The notes: generated by a model not told the origin, from the sequence alone. A DNA stretch of 64,000 bases from Roseomonas gilardii (GCF_001941945.1 NZ_CP015584.1:186001-250000), one strand, 5' to 3'; positions 1 through 10,300 are shown, numbered from the stretch's first letter. Program-made: numbers and translations.

Positions 1-1
1 G

Positions 2-1237
2 GCGCGGCTGGCGGGAGCCATCGCCGCGCTGCTGGACAAGCAGCGCTGGGACGGCGCCTTCTCGCTCTGGGGCGCGAATGGCGAGGCCGATCCCTGGATT
101 TCCGCCTATGCCACGGAGGCGCTGCTGCGCGCCCGCGACTCAGGCGCCACCGTGCCGCAGGCGGCGCTGGATTCCGCCCTGGCGGGCCTCGCCCGCGATG
201 CCGAGGATGTCGCGCCGGACAAGCCGGAGGAATTCGCCGACCAGGCCTATCGCCTGCATGTGCTGGCGCTGGCCGGGCGGCCCCTGCCCGGAGCGACGCG
301 GCGCCTGTCGGAGCAGCTCGCCCGCCTGCCCACGCCGATCGCCCGCGCGCAGCTCGGCGCCGCCCTGGCGCGGATCGGGCAGCAGGGGCGGGCCGAGGCT
401 GCCTTCGCCGCCGCCCTGGCGGACCCGGCGCGCAAGCCCTGGTTCCACGACTACGGCACCGCCACGCGCGACGTGCTGGCGGTGACGCTGCTGCTGCGGG
501 AGAGCGGACTGTTGCCGGCGCAGCTTCAGGCCAGCCTCGCCCGCCTGCCCGGGGCGCGGGAACTGTCGCCCGACACGAGCTCGACCCAGGAACAGGCCTG
601 GGCGGTGCTGCTCGCCGCGGCACTGGGCCGGGACGGCACGCCAGCGCGCATCGTGCTGGACGGGAAGGCCCTGCCCCCCGCCCCGGTGGTCAGCCTCGCG
701 CTGGCGCCGGGCGCCGCCACGGCGCGCAATGCCGGCGACCGGGCGGTGATCCAGTCCGTCGCCACCCGTGGCCTGCCCTCCCAGCCCCTCGCCGCCGCGC
801 GGTCCGGGATGCGGATCAGCCGCCGCTTCCTGGCGCCCGATGGCAGCGACCTGAACCTCGACACGCTGCGGCAGAACCAGAGCCTGATCCTGCTCATCGA
901 GGCACGGGCCGAGACGGGAGAGAGCCACCGCGCGCTGATCCAGCAGGGCCTGCCCGCCGGCTGGGAGATCGACCGCCGCCTGCCGGCCGGGACCGTGGCC
1001 GCCATGCCCTTCCTCGGCGAGCTGAGCGAGCCGGCCAGCGTCGCGGCGCTGGACGACCGCTTCGCCGTGGTGGCAGATCTCTCGCCCCAGGACGCCGTCG
1101 CCCGCTTCGCCGTGGTGCTGCGGGCGGTGACGCCGGGGAGCTTCGAGCTGCCCGGCGCGCAGGTGGAGGACATGTACCGCCCCGCCGTCTTCGCCCGGCA
1201 GAACAGCGGGCGGATCAGCGTGCTGCCACCCGAGTGA
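2..1237 (+). CDS. Bacterial alpha-2-macroglobulin, C-terminal part (partial)
   Basis: The reading frame is open from base 2, so the N-terminal three quarters or more of the protein lies outside the window; 411 residues are visible. Early residues carry the helical thioester-domain repeat typical of bacterial alpha-2-macroglobulins (SLWG...DPWISAYATEAL), and the end (SFELPGAQVEDMYRPAVFAR) matches the terminal receptor-binding-like domain. Family members are large periplasmic or inner-membrane-anchored protease traps. The stop overlaps the GTG start of pbpC, the conserved partner gene that repairs peptidoglycan after attack, which supports the call. Whether the CxEQ thioester is present cannot be seen here. 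Confidence 0.9.
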   Translation, partial: ARLAGAIAALLDKQRWDGAFSLWGANGEADPWISAYATEALLRARDSGATVPQAALDSALAGLARDAEDVAPDKPEEFADQAYRLHVLALAGRPLPGATRRLSEQLARLPTPIARAQLGAALARIGQQGRAEAAFAAALADPARKPWFHDYGTATRDVLAVTLLLRESGLLPAQLQASLARLPGARELSPDTSSTQEQAWAVLLAAALGRDGTPARIVLDGKALPPAPVVSLALAPGAATARNAGDRAVIQSVATRGLPSQPLAAARSGMRISRRFLAPDGSDLNLDTLRQNQSLILLIEARAETGESHRALIQQGLPAGWEIDRRLPAGTVAAMPFLGELSEPASVAALDDRFAVVADLSPQDAVARFAVVLRAVTPGSFELPGAQVEDMYRPAVFARQNSGRISVLPPE

Positions 1238-3243
1238 GCGGGCCGGGCGGTGCTTGCCCGGGCGGGCCGGGGCCTTCCGCCGTGAAGGCCCTCCGCGCCG
1301 CCGTCCTGGCCCTGGCCGGCCTGTTGGCGCTCGCGCTGGTGCTGGACCGGCTTTTCCCGCCCGACCTGTCGCGGCTGGAGGCGGCGTCGCCGGTGGTGAC
1401 GGACCGGGCGGGACGGTTGCTCTCTGTCCTGCCGGCGCCGGGCGGGTTCTGGCGGCTGCCGGCCGGGGAGGAGGAGGTGCCGCCGCATCTGGTGGCCATG
1501 CTGGTGGCAGCCGAGGATGCGCGCTTCCGCTGGCATCCGGGGGTGGACCCGCTGGCCCTGGCGCGGGCCGCGGTGCAATGGACGCGGGCGGGGCGCGTGG
1601 TGTCGGGCGGCTCGACCCTGTCGATGCAGGCGGCGCGTCTGCTGGAGCCACGTCCGCGCGGGCTGCGCGCCAAGCTGATCGAGATGGCCCGCGCGGTGCA
1701 GCTGGAGGCGCGATACGGCAAGGCGGGGGTGCTGCGGATCTGGCTGACCCTGGCGCCGATGGGCGGCAATCTGGAGGGGGTGCGGGCCGGGGCGCTGGCC
1801 TGGTTCGGGCGGGATGCGCGGCTGCTCGCCCCGGCGGAGGCCGCGCTGCTGGTGGCGATCCCGCGCCGGCCGGAGGCGCTGCGGCCAGACCGGCATCCGG
1901 AGGCGGCGCGGCTGGCGCGGGAGCGGCTGATGCTGGTGCGTGCCGCCGGGGCGGAGGGAACCGGGCCGGAGGACCGGGCGGGGCTGGCGCTGGCGGTGCC
2001 GGCATCACGGCAGGCCATGCCGCGCCTGGCGCCCCACCTGGCGCGGGAGGTCGTGCGCGAAGGCGGAAGCCGCACAACCCTGGAAGCAGGGTTGCAGCGG
2101 GCGCTGGAAGCGCTGCTGGCCGGGGCGCGGGCGGGCCTGCCGGCGCGGGCCTCGGCGGCGGCGCTGGTGGCGGATCTGCGGAGCCGGGAGATCCTGGCGC
2201 TGGATGGCGGCGCCTGGGGCGAGGAGGCGCGGGCCGGGGCGCTGGACCTGACGCGGGCGGTGCGTTCGCCCGGCTCGGCGCTGAAGCCGGCGCTGTACGG
2301 GCTGGCCTTCGCCGAGGGGGTGGCGCGGCCGGGGACGCTGCTGGAGGACGTGCCCACCGCCTTCGGCGGCTATGCGCCGGAGAACTTCGACCGGGGCTTC
2401 GCCGGGCGGGTGACGGCGGCGGAGGCGCTGCGGCGCTCGCTGAACCTGCCGGCCGTGGCGCTGCTGGAGCGGGTGACGCCGCTGCGCTTCGCCACGCTGC
2501 TGAAGCAGGCCGGAGCGGTGCCCCGCCTGCCGCCGGGGGCCGGGGCCTCGCTGCCCCTGGCCCTGGGCGGCGTCGGCGTCACGCTGCGGGAGCTGGTGGG
2601 CGTGACGGCGATGATCGGCGATGGCGGACGGGCCGGGACGCCGCGCTGGCGGGCCGGGGAGGATGCACGGGAGGCCGGGCCGGTTCTGGCGCCTGCGGCC
2701 GCGGCGGAGGTGGCGGCGATCCTCACCCACCCCTTCCCCGGCGGCGGCCCGGCCGGGGTGGCGTGGAAGACGGGCACTTCCTGGGGCGGGCGGGACGGCT
2801 GGGCGGTGGGCTTCGACCGCGACCATGTGGCGGGAGTCTGGGTGGGGCGACCGGATGGCGCACCGATGGTGGTGGGCACGGGCGGCGCCACGGGGACGGC
2901 GCTGGCCCTGCCGCTGCTGGCGCGGATCTTCGCCCTGCTGCCCGCCGCGCCGCGAGAGCCGGCGGCGCGGCCTGCCCCCTCCCCTTCGGCGGGCGCTCCA
3001 TCGGTCCGGCTCCGGCTGGTCTTTCCCGCCGATGGCGATGTCCTGGAGGTCAGCGCGGGACCGATGCGGCTGCGCGCCACGGGCGGGCGGCGGCCGCTGA
3101 CCTTCCTAGTGGATGGCACCCCACTGGAAGGGCAGCCGGCGCGCCGGGATGTGGCCTGGGAGCCGTCGGGCCCCGGCCTGTACCGGGTTTCCGTGCTGGA
3201 TGCGGACGGCGCCTCGTCGAGCGCGAGGCTGCGCGTCCGCTGA
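1234..3243 (+). CDS. pbpC: Penicillin-binding protein 1C
   Basis: Bifunctional peptidoglycan synthase of 669 residues. A membrane anchor (about residues 20-40) precedes a GT51 transglycosylase domain with catalytic Glu94 in AAEDARFRWHPGVD and the GGSTLSMQ motif at 125-132. The transpeptidase domain shows SxxK (Ser348, Lys351), SLN (402-404) and KTGTS (512-516). The C-terminus (about 580-669) is a beta-rich BiPBP_C domain, diagnostic of PBP1C rather than PBP1A/B. The GTG start overlaps the alpha-2-macroglobulin stop by four bases, indicating translational coupling; a downstream GTG at 1282 is an alternative start. It probably acts in envelope repair together with its neighbour. Confidence 0.93.
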   Translation: MSGPGGACPGGPGPSAVKALRAAVLALAGLLALALVLDRLFPPDLSRLEAASPVVTDRAGRLLSVLPAPGGFWRLPAGEEEVPPHLVAMLVAAEDARFRWHPGVDPLALARAAVQWTRAGRVVSGGSTLSMQAARLLEPRPRGLRAKLIEMARAVQLEARYGKAGVLRIWLTLAPMGGNLEGVRAGALAWFGRDARLLAPAEAALLVAIPRRPEALRPDRHPEAARLARERLMLVRAAGAEGTGPEDRAGLALAVPASRQAMPRLAPHLAREVVREGGSRTTLEAGLQRALEALLAGARAGLPARASAAALVADLRSREILALDGGAWGEEARAGALDLTRAVRSPGSALKPALYGLAFAEGVARPGTLLEDVPTAFGGYAPENFDRGFAGRVTAAEALRRSLNLPAVALLERVTPLRFATLLKQAGAVPRLPPGAGASLPLALGGVGVTLRELVGVTAMIGDGGRAGTPRWRAGEDAREAGPVLAPAAAAEVAAILTHPFPGGGPAGVAWKTGTSWGGRDGWAVGFDRDHVAGVWVGRPDGAPMVVGTGGATGTALALPLLARIFALLPAAPREPAARPAPSPSAGAPSVRLRLVFPADGDVLEVSAGPMRLRATGGRRPLTFLVDGTPLEGQPARRDVAWEPSGPGLYRVSVLDADGASSSARLRVR

Positions 3244-3277
3244 AGCGGAACAGGGGTGACGCCCGGCTGACGCGGGA

Positions 3278-3294
3278 GCCGTGACTGGCACGGC
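3278..3294. terminator. Short hairpin between convergent genes
   Basis: A perfect 6-bp stem (GCCGTG / CACGGC, loop ACTGG) lies between pbpC and the convergent GH31 gene. There is no T tract, so a role in termination is inferred from position only. Confidence 0.3.
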
Positions 3295-3320
3295 CCCCGA
3301 CGCCGTGGGGCGGACACGCC

Positions 3321-5681
3321 TCAGAGGCGGAGGCTGCCCTCCCCGCCCGATGCGCGGATCGGCGTCCCGGGACCGACCCTCTGCAGCTTGACCTCGGTGA
3401 AGGCGGGGCGGTGGCTGCCTTCCGTTCGCAGGCCCAGCACCGTCTCGCCGCCTTCCTCGCGGCGGGACACATGCAGCCGCAGCCCGGACTCGCGCCAGGC
3501 CATGGTGTCGCCGTCATCCTCGTAGAGGACGGCCTCGCCTTCCCCTTCGCCGAAGACGAGAAGGCTGCGCTCGGCGTCGCTGGCCGGATCGACGCGGTCG
3601 AGCTGCCCGCTGACCGGCACCATGGCGCCGGCGCGGACGAAGACCGGCAGGTGGCCCAGCGGTGCCTCCACCGTGATCTCCTCGCCGCCCGGGAAGGCCT
3701 CGCCGGTGCGGAAGTCGTGCCAGCCGCCGGGATGGTTCGGCAGGTAGAGGCGGCGCGACACCGCGCCTTCCTCCAGCACCGGGGCGACGAGCAGGTCGGC
3801 GCCCAGCATGAAGACGTCGTCCTGGCCCTTGCAGCGCGGATCGCCGGGGAAGTCGTAGAAGGTCGGCCGCACCACCGGCTCGTTCTCCGCCGCCGCGCGC
3901 CACATCTGCGTGTAGAGATAGGGCATCAGGCGGTAGCGGAGCGCCATGGCCTCGCGCACCTGCGGCAGCACCTCCGGATGCATCCAGGGCAGGTTGACGA
4001 TGCCGTCGGTGTTCCAGGAATTCATCACGAAGCGCGGCCAGAGCGAGCAGAACTCGACGAAGCGGCAGAACAGCTCCGGCCCCGGGCTGGGCCCGTGGAA
4101 GCCGCCCACGTCGTGGCCGGTGTTGTACATCCCGGACAGGCTCATGGTGATGCCCTGCGCCAGGTTGAAGCGCAGCGTCTTCCAGGCCGTCTCGTTGTCG
4201 CCCGTCCAGCTCTGGCCATAGCGCGCGATGCCGGCGCAGCCGCCGCGCGTGACGGCATAGATGCGCTTGTCCGGCGTGCGCGCCTGCTGCGTCTCGTGCG
4301 ACAGCTTGGTCATCAGCAGGGCCTGGGCCGGCCGCGCCAGGGACTGGCGGTAGGGCCGCCCGTCGCCATCGACGAGCGCGTCCTCGTCCCAGATCTCGTA
4401 TTCGTTGTTGTCGTTCCAGACGGTGGTGACGCCGTAGTCGAGCAGCGCCGTCTCCAGCCCGTCCCGCCACCAGGCGCGGCCCTGGGGATGGGTGAAGTCG
4501 AGATGGTAGCCGAGCCCGTCCCAGAACTGCGCCACGGCGGGTTGCCCCGTGTCGCCGTCCTGCACCAGGAAGCCGCCTTCCAGCGTTTCCGCGAGGCGCG
4601 GATGGTCGTCCAGCAGGCAGGGCTTGAGGTTGGTGACCGGCTGCATGCCGGCCTCCTTCAGCCGGCGCATGGTCGCGGCGGGATCGGGGAACTTGCTGCG
4701 GTTCCAGTTGAAGGCGTAGCGCTTGCCGTTGATCGAGGTATAGCCCGAGCCGAAGTGGAAGCTGGAGCAGGCGATGCCTTCCTCGCGGCAGCGGTCGATG
4801 TAGTCCTGGATCTGCGCGTCCGCGTCGTCGGCATCGGCGATGGCCATGGAGGTGGTGGCGAAGCCCAGCGTCCATTTCGGCGGGAAGGCCTGCCCGCCCA
4901 CCATCCAGGAGAAGCGCCGCACCACGTCCGGCACGCCGGGGCCGGCGAGGACGGTGTAGTCGAGATCCCCGTCCTGCGCCGCGTAGGAACGGAACAGGCC
5001 GTGATAGTTGTCGATGGTGCAGCCGAGATCGACCTCGGCCACGGCGAGGTTGTCGTAATAGACGCCATGCGCGCCGCGCGGCCCGTCCACGATGAAGAAC
5101 GGCACCATCTTGTAGAGCGGGTCGCTCAGCTCCGCATCGAAGCCACAGGGGTCCACCGCATCGATGCGGAAGCGGCGGCCGGTGTGGTCCACCGGACCGG
5201 CCTTGTCGCCCAATCCGTAATGCCCCTCCCCCTCGTGCCGCAGCATGAAGTGTTGCAGGGCGCCGGTGCGGGGGGAGACGGCATAGGCCTGGGTCGGCCG
5301 GTCGGCCAGGAAGGGTTCGGCCTCGCCGGGGCGGTGCCAGGCGATGCCGAAGGGCTCCAGGGTGACCCGGGCGGTCAGGCCGCCTTCGGCGGAGAGCGCC
5401 ACGCTCCCCTCGCCTTCCTCCACCGTGACAGGAGGGCAGGAAAAGCCGGAAAGATCCTCGCGCGGGCGGCCCTCATAGGGCGGCTCCAGCCCGCCGGGAG
5501 CGATCGACCAGCCGCGGTCGAGGCGGTAGCCCTCGGCGCCCTTCAGGGCGACGCGGCCCATGTCGCGCTCCGGCATGGCGATGCGGATCTGGGCGGACAG
5601 CCGCCCCAGCCGCTCGGCGACCTCGAAGACCGCCCAGTGCCCGTCCCGGCCGATATAGCGGCCCTTGGTCAAAGCCTTCAT
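3321..5681 (-). CDS. GH31 family alpha-glucosidase
   Basis: A 786-residue glycoside hydrolase family 31 enzyme. An N-terminal beta-sandwich is followed by a TIM barrel with the catalytic nucleophile Asp424 in VWNDNNEYE and the acid/base Asp495 in SWTGDN, then C-terminal beta domains. No signal peptide is visible, so it should act in the cytoplasm on imported alpha-glucosides or related oligosaccharides. It is the last gene of a sugar-import operon and its start overlaps the stop of the MalK-type ATPase gene by four bases (ATGA). Exact specificity (alpha-glucosidase, alpha-xylosidase or other) cannot be read from the motifs alone; WNDNNE is a slight variant of the usual WNDMNE. Confidence 0.92.
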   Translation of the reverse strand: MKALTKGRYIGRDGHWAVFEVAERLGRLSAQIRIAMPERDMGRVALKGAEGYRLDRGWSIAPGGLEPPYEGRPREDLSGFSCPPVTVEEGEGSVALSAEGGLTARVTLEPFGIAWHRPGEAEPFLADRPTQAYAVSPRTGALQHFMLRHEGEGHYGLGDKAGPVDHTGRRFRIDAVDPCGFDAELSDPLYKMVPFFIVDGPRGAHGVYYDNLAVAEVDLGCTIDNYHGLFRSYAAQDGDLDYTVLAGPGVPDVVRRFSWMVGGQAFPPKWTLGFATTSMAIADADDADAQIQDYIDRCREEGIACSSFHFGSGYTSINGKRYAFNWNRSKFPDPAATMRRLKEAGMQPVTNLKPCLLDDHPRLAETLEGGFLVQDGDTGQPAVAQFWDGLGYHLDFTHPQGRAWWRDGLETALLDYGVTTVWNDNNEYEIWDEDALVDGDGRPYRQSLARPAQALLMTKLSHETQQARTPDKRIYAVTRGGCAGIARYGQSWTGDNETAWKTLRFNLAQGITMSLSGMYNTGHDVGGFHGPSPGPELFCRFVEFCSLWPRFVMNSWNTDGIVNLPWMHPEVLPQVREAMALRYRLMPYLYTQMWRAAAENEPVVRPTFYDFPGDPRCKGQDDVFMLGADLLVAPVLEEGAVSRRLYLPNHPGGWHDFRTGEAFPGGEEITVEAPLGHLPVFVRAGAMVPVSGQLDRVDPASDAERSLLVFGEGEGEAVLYEDDGDTMAWRESGLRLHVSRREEGGETVLGLRTEGSHRPAFTEVKLQRVGPGTPIRASGGEGSLRL

Positions 5682-6775
5682 GCGAGATGTCCGGTCCCTT
5701 GCATGGCCCGCAGCGCGAGGCCGTCGCTGTTGAAGAGGTGGATGGCGTCGCGGCGGGCGCGCAGCCGCACCGTGTCGCCGCGCGCGAGGCCGAGCTGGCC
5801 TTCCTGGCGCACGCAGATCTGCGGCAGGCCGGGCGCGGAGGCGTAGAGATAGGTTTCGGAGCCGAGCTGCTCCAGCAGATCGACATGCGCCTCGATATCG
5901 CCGCCCTCGCCGGTGGGCTCCAGATGCTCCGGCCGCACGCCGAAGGTCACCGGCTCGCCCTCCCGCAATCCGCCCGGCAGGTCGAGGCGGATCTCCCGCC
6001 CCTCCACCGCGAGGGCGCCGTCGCTGCCGGCCCGCGACACGCGCGCCGGCAGGGCGTTCATCTTGGGCGAGCCGATGAAGCCCGCGACGAAGAGGTTCGC
6101 GGGGTTGTTGTAGAGCTCCAGCGGCGTGCCGACCTGCTCGATCAGCCCGCCGCGCAGCACCACGATCCGGTCGGCCAGGGTCATCGCCTCCACCTGGTCG
6201 TGCGTCACGTAGATCATGGTGCCGCCGATCTCCGCATGCAGCGCGGCCAGCTCCTTGCGGGTGGCGACGCGCAGCTCGGCATCGAGGTTCGAGAGCGGCT
6301 CGTCGAAGAGGAAGATCTTCGGATCGCGCACGATGGCACGGCCGATGGCCACGCGCTGGCGCTGCCCGCCGGACAGCGCACGGGGCTTGCGGTCGAGATA
6401 GGGCGCGAGCTGCAGCATCTGCGCCGCGCGCTCGACCCGCGCGGTGACCTCGGCCTTCGGCAGGCGCATGTTCTCCAGCGCGAAGCCCATGTTCTGCCGC
6501 ACGCTCATATGCGGGTAGAGGGCATAGGACTGGAACACCATGGCCAGGCCGCGATCGGAGGCCGGCAGGCGCGTGACATCCTGACCGTCGATCTGCACCT
6601 GCCCGTCGGTGACCATCTCCAGCCCCGCGATCAGGCGCAGGAGGGTGGACTTGCCGCAGCCGGAGGGGCCGACGAAGACCATGAACTCGCCGTTGCGGAC
6701 CTCCAGGTCCACGCCGCGGATCACGGAGGTGTCACCGAAGCTCTTGGTGACGTTGCGGAGCCTGAGCTCAGCCAT
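5678..6775 (-). CDS. Sugar ABC transporter ATP-binding protein, UgpC/MalK type
   Basis: ATPase of 365 residues with Walker [10 protein letters not shown] (36-44), signature LSGGQRQR (134-141), Walker B with D-loop [11 protein letters not shown] (155-165) and a C-terminal TOBE-like regulatory domain (about 240-365) typical of MalK/UgpC/MsmX proteins. It energises the permease pair encoded just upstream and is translationally coupled to the GH31 gene downstream. The length and domain order are normal for the family. Confidence 0.95.
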   Translation of the reverse strand: MAELRLRNVTKSFGDTSVIRGVDLEVRNGEFMVFVGPSGCGKSTLLRLIAGLEMVTDGQVQIDGQDVTRLPASDRGLAMVFQSYALYPHMSVRQNMGFALENMRLPKAEVTARVERAAQMLQLAPYLDRKPRALSGGQRQRVAIGRAIVRDPKIFLFDEPLSNLDAELRVATRKELAALHAEIGGTMIYVTHDQVEAMTLADRIVVLRGGLIEQVGTPLELYNNPANLFVAGFIGSPKMNALPARVSRAGSDGALAVEGREIRLDLPGGLREGEPVTFGVRPEHLEPTGEGGDIEAHVDLLEQLGSETYLYASAPGLPQICVRQEGQLGLARGDTVRLRARRDAIHLFNSDGLALRAMQGTGHLA

Positions 6776-6793
6776 GGACGGATCTCCCGATGC

Positions 6794-7855
6794 TCATTTC
6801 ATTCCCGTCGAACCGATCCCGGTCGTGATGAAGCGCTGAAGGAAGACGAAGACGAGCGCGACCGGCAGCAGCGTCACGACCGTCATGGCGAGGAGGTAGT
6901 GCCACTGCGTCTGCAACTCGCCCTGGAAGGCGTTGAGGCCGATCTGGAGCGTGTAGCTCTCGGTCTTGGTCAGCACGGCGAGCGGCCAGAGGAACTCGTT
7001 CCACCGCCACATGACCGAGAAGATGCCGAGAACCGCCAGGGCTGGTGCCGTCAGCGGCATGACGATGCGCCAGTAGATCTGCCATTCGGAGGCCTTGTCC
7101 ATGCGCGCCGCTTCCACGAGGTCGCGCGGCAGGGTCAGCATGTACTGGCGCAGCAGGAAGACGCCGGTGGGCGTAGCGGCGCCGGGCAGGATCACCGCCC
7201 AGAGCGAGTTCACCAGCCCGAGCTTGGTGATGACCAGATAGACCGGCACCAGCACGATGGTGATCGGGATCATCAGCGTGCCGATCACCGCGAGGACGGC
7301 GAGGCCCTTGCCACGGAACTCGTAGAGCGAGAGGGCGTAGGCGGCCATGGAGTTGATCAGCAGCGTGATCAGCGTCGCCACCACGGTGACGAAGACCGAG
7401 TTGCCGAGGAACCTCATGAAGTCGAACTGCCGCAGCGGCTCGATGTAGTTCGAGACGGCCAGCGAGAAGGCTCGCACCGGCTCGCGCCGGTCCACCGGCA
7501 CGCGGACGGTCTGGCCCGGATCGGCCGGGTCCACCATCTGCGCCTGCAGCCCGACGCGGCGGAGCTGCGCCATCTCCTTCACGCTGCCGTCCGGCAGGGT
7601 GACCTTGAAGAGCGGCAGTGGGTTGGGCTGCCCCGGCACCGTCACCTCGACCTGCGACAGCGGCAGCAGGGTGGGCGGGAATTCCAGCAGGCCCGCCGGG
7701 GTCTTGAAGGAGGACAGCAGCAGCCAGAGCACCGGGCCGAACATCAGCAGGGTGCCGAGGGCGAGGTAGAGGTAGCTGGCGACGTCGGTCCAGTGCAGCG
7801 GCTGCCCGGGATTGCGGCGGCGCGCGAGGAAACGCAGGGCGCGGTTGGCCACCAT
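6794..7855 (-). CDS. Sugar ABC transporter permease, MalG type, with enlarged first loop
   Basis: Inner-membrane permease of 353 residues. The start at 7855 was chosen because it lies two bases after the stop of the preceding permease gene; a longer open frame upstream overlaps that gene and was rejected. The EAA-like cytoplasmic loop (EAARMDKASEWQIYWRIVMP) contacts the ATPase. The segment between TM1 (about 25-49) and TM2 (about 152 onward) is about 100 residues, roughly twice that of the second MalG-type permease in this window (54306-55181), and includes a polar, Val/Pro-rich stretch at about 66-130, probably a periplasmic domain contacting the binding protein. The C-terminus RFITTGIGSTGMK is typical of the family. 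Confidence 0.9.
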   Translation of the reverse strand: MVANRALRFLARRRNPGQPLHWTDVASYLYLALGTLLMFGPVLWLLLSSFKTPAGLLEFPPTLLPLSQVEVTVPGQPNPLPLFKVTLPDGSVKEMAQLRRVGLQAQMVDPADPGQTVRVPVDRREPVRAFSLAVSNYIEPLRQFDFMRFLGNSVFVTVVATLITLLINSMAAYALSLYEFRGKGLAVLAVIGTLMIPITIVLVPVYLVITKLGLVNSLWAVILPGAATPTGVFLLRQYMLTLPRDLVEAARMDKASEWQIYWRIVMPLTAPALAVLGIFSVMWRWNEFLWPLAVLTKTESYTLQIGLNAFQGELQTQWHYLLAMTVVTLLPVALVFVFLQRFITTGIGSTGMK

Positions 7856-7857
7856 GG

Positions 7858-8913
7858 TCAGTTCCTCCGCCGCCCGGCGACGCCGAGCTGGATCAGGGTC
7901 AGGATGAAGAGCACGGCGCCCAGCAGCACCGAGGCCGCGGCGGCGAGGCCGAAATTCTGCACCTGGTTCGCGAAGGCGGTCTCGTAGATGTACTGCACCA
8001 CCATCAACGTCGCCGTGCCTGGGCCACCGCCGGTCAGCACGAAGACCTCGTCGAAGGTCTGCACGCCCTTGATCAGCGCGAGCACGATGACCACGATCAT
8101 GTTCGGCCAGAGAAGCGGCAGGGTGATGCGCCAGAAGATGCGGTGCGTGGGCGTGCGGTCCATCGCCGCCGCTTCGTAGAGATCGGACGGGATGGCCTGC
8201 AACCCGGCGAGCAGGATCAGCGTGTAGAAGCCCATATGGGCCCAGACGGACACGAAGATCGCCCAGAACATCGCCCAGCCGGGTTCGTTCAGGAACAGGA
8301 TGCGGTCGCCGCCCAGCCCCATGATGATGGCGTTCAGCAGGCCGTCGCGCTGGAGGATCCACTTCCAGATCAGCGCCACCACCACGGGGGAGAGCAGCAC
8401 GGGGAAGAAGAAGACCGCGCGGAAGAAGCCCCGGGCCCGGATCTTGCGGTTCAGCACCAGCGCGGTGACCAGGGAGGCCAGCACCGTCCCCACGACGTTG
8501 AACAGCGTGAAGGTGCCGGTGTTGGCGACGCCACGCCAGAAATGGTCCTCGCGGCAGGAGCCGGGGTCGATGAAGGAGCCGCAGTCGAGCAGGTAGGCGT
8601 ATTGCTGCGTCCCGACATAGGGCCGTTCGGACGGGAACAGCGCGGCGCCGCCGGTCAGCGAGAACCAGAGGTTGATCGCCAGCGGCAGGAAGACGAAGAG
8701 CCCGAAGAAGGCGGCGTTGGGGAGGATGAAGACATAGGGCATCCCCCGCTCGCCGATCAGCTTCTGCACGCCCCGCATCGGCGCGTCGATAAGGCGCAGA
8801 GGCAGCGCGGCGGCCCAGCCCAGCGCGTGCAGGGCGCTTCTTTCCTCCAGGCGCGGCACAGCCGGGGCGGTTGCCGTGCCCGCGGGGGGCACGGCGGTAT
8901 CGACGGAGCTCAT
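7858..8913 (-). CDS. Sugar ABC transporter permease, MalF type
   Basis: Inner-membrane permease of 351 residues and partner of the MalG-type permease downstream (two-base gap). It has about six membrane helices and an EAA motif in the last cytoplasmic loop (LYEAAAMDRTPTHRIFWRITLP). A long N-terminal cytoplasmic segment (about residues 1-60) precedes the first helix. A loop of about 50 residues with two cysteines (CGSFIDPGSC) lies between the first two helices and is probably periplasmic. The family imports mono- or oligosaccharides; the neighbouring GH31 enzyme suggests an alpha-glucoside. Confidence 0.92.
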   Translation of the reverse strand: MSSVDTAVPPAGTATAPAVPRLEERSALHALGWAAALPLRLIDAPMRGVQKLIGERGMPYVFILPNAAFFGLFVFLPLAINLWFSLTGGAALFPSERPYVGTQQYAYLLDCGSFIDPGSCREDHFWRGVANTGTFTLFNVVGTVLASLVTALVLNRKIRARGFFRAVFFFPVLLSPVVVALIWKWILQRDGLLNAIIMGLGGDRILFLNEPGWAMFWAIFVSVWAHMGFYTLILLAGLQAIPSDLYEAAAMDRTPTHRIFWRITLPLLWPNMIVVIVLALIKGVQTFDEVFVLTGGGPGTATLMVVQYIYETAFANQVQNFGLAAAASVLLGAVLFILTLIQLGVAGRRRN

Positions 8914-8938
8914 TCTGGCGATCCCGGTTCGGGGAGGA

Positions 8939-10219
8939 CTACTTCTTGTCGCGCTCGGCGATCTGCTGCGTCACGTCATCCGTGATGCGGCGATAGGCTT
9001 CGTCCAGCCCGATCTCGCCGGCCACGGCCTGGCCGAGGCGGCTGATGGCGGCGTTGAAGATGATGCGGGAGCCGGAATAGCCCTGGAGGCGATAGGCGGC
9101 CGGCGAGATCTGCTGCACCTCCTCGGTGAAGACCTTCAGCGCCGCCCGCGCCGCCTCGGAGCCGGACTTGTACTCCACGCCCTTGGCCGCGATCCCGACA
9201 TGGCCGGGCACGAAGAGCGCGCGGCTGTAGAATTCGGCCATCACCTCCTCGCTGGCGAGGTATTCCATGACCTTCGCCACCTCCGCGGGGTGCTTGCTGG
9301 ACTTGAAGGCCATGAGCGCCGCCCCGCCCGGCATGGGGGAGCAGTTGGCCGGGCCGCAGGGCGTCGGCACCGCCACCCAGTCGAAGGCATCGCCGATGGT
9401 CTTGTCGAACTGGGCGATCTGCCAGGAGCCGGACAGGTACATCACGACCTGCGCGTTCTTGAACTCGTCATTGGCGCCGCGATAGGCGGACCCCGCCACC
9501 GAGCCCCAGATCTCCTTGGACATGATGCCCCGGCGGTGCCAGTCCACGACCAGGGAGGCGGCACGCTTGAACCCTTCATCCACGACGGCGGGCTTGCCGG
9601 CCTCGTCGATGCCGGTGGCGCCCTGCGAGACGGCGAGGCTGAAGAATCGGTGTCCCGAACGGTCCAGCGCCAGGGGGAAGGGCGCGTCCACCTTGGCCGC
9701 CACCGCCTTGACCGCTTCCGCCCACTGCTCCCAGGTCGCCTTGGGCCCGGGCATCGCGATGCCCGCCTGCTCGAAAAGCGTCTTGTTGACGAAGGGCCCG
9801 GTGACGGTGAGCTGGGTCATGAAGCCGGGGATGGAACTCGTGTCGCCGGCGACCCGCATCCAGGGCAGGAACGGCGCGTAGCCCGCTTCCCAGGCCGCCG
9901 CGTTCTTCAGATAGGGCCGCAGGTCCAGCCCGTAGCGCGCCAGCCCGCCCATGTCGGCGACGCGCGCCATGTCCGGCCCCTGGCCGGAGGCGAGCTGCAC
10001 CGGCAGGTTCTCGCTGATCGCCTTGAACGGCACCTGGTCCAGGACCACGCGGATGTCGGGGTTCCTGCCCTCGAAGCGGCGGAGCAGGTCGTTCATGACC
10101 TCGCCCTCGTTGCCGTCCGAATACCAGGCCATGCGGAGGGTGGTCTGGGCCATCGCCGGCCCGAAGGCCGTCGCGGCGAGGCTCAGCCCGGCCGCGAAAG
10201 CGTATGCGAACACCTTCAT
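8939..10219 (-). CDS. Sugar ABC transporter solute-binding protein
   Basis: Periplasmic extracellular solute-binding protein, family 1, of 426 residues. The start at 10219 is supported by a strong GGAGGA ribosome-binding site seven to eight bases upstream and a Sec signal peptide (MKVFAYAFAAGLSLAATAF, cleaved after AMA). The mature start TLRMAWYSDGNEGEVMNDLL is typical of sugar-binding proteins. It is the first gene of the operon and is transcribed away from the LacI regulator; a palindromic operator lies in the intergenic region. Substrate unknown, probably an alpha-linked oligosaccharide given the downstream GH31 enzyme. Confidence 0.93.
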   Translation of the reverse strand: MKVFAYAFAAGLSLAATAFGPAMAQTTLRMAWYSDGNEGEVMNDLLRRFEGRNPDIRVVLDQVPFKAISENLPVQLASGQGPDMARVADMGGLARYGLDLRPYLKNAAAWEAGYAPFLPWMRVAGDTSSIPGFMTQLTVTGPFVNKTLFEQAGIAMPGPKATWEQWAEAVKAVAAKVDAPFPLALDRSGHRFFSLAVSQGATGIDEAGKPAVVDEGFKRAASLVVDWHRRGIMSKEIWGSVAGSAYRGANDEFKNAQVVMYLSGSWQIAQFDKTIGDAFDWVAVPTPCGPANCSPMPGGAALMAFKSSKHPAEVAKVMEYLASEEVMAEFYSRALFVPGHVGIAAKGVEYKSGSEAARAALKVFTEEVQQISPAAYRLQGYSGSRIIFNAAISRLGQAVAGEIGLDEAYRRITDDVTQQIAERDKK

Positions 10220-10286
10220 GAACTTCCTCCCTGGTCCGACCTCCGGGCACGCTCGAACGGGCGCCTCATCGGTCGGGACGGTATTT

Positions 10287-10300
10287 GGCAAACGTTTGCC
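10287..10300. promoter_or_regulatory. LacI-family operator
   Basis: Perfect 14-bp palindrome GGCAAACGTTTGCC with the central CG characteristic of LacI/GalR operators. It lies between the divergent solute-binding-protein and lacI-type genes and falls within the spacer of a minus-strand promoter, as expected for repression of the sugar operon and possibly autoregulation. Confidence 0.8.

Noticed and set aside
140-2077. Long minus-strand open frame of 645 codons antisense to the alpha-2-macroglobulin and pbpC genes
   Set aside because: Low-complexity Pro/Ala/Arg-rich translation typical of antisense frames in GC-rich DNA; the plus-strand genes have clear family motifs.
3411-5846. 811-codon plus-strand open frame over the GH31 gene
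   Set aside because: Mirror frame of the GH31 gene, with no domain and a composition unlike real proteins.
5687-7987. 766-codon plus-strand open frame over the ATPase and permease genes
   Set aside because: His/Gln/Arg-rich antisense translation; the minus-strand ABC genes explain the region.
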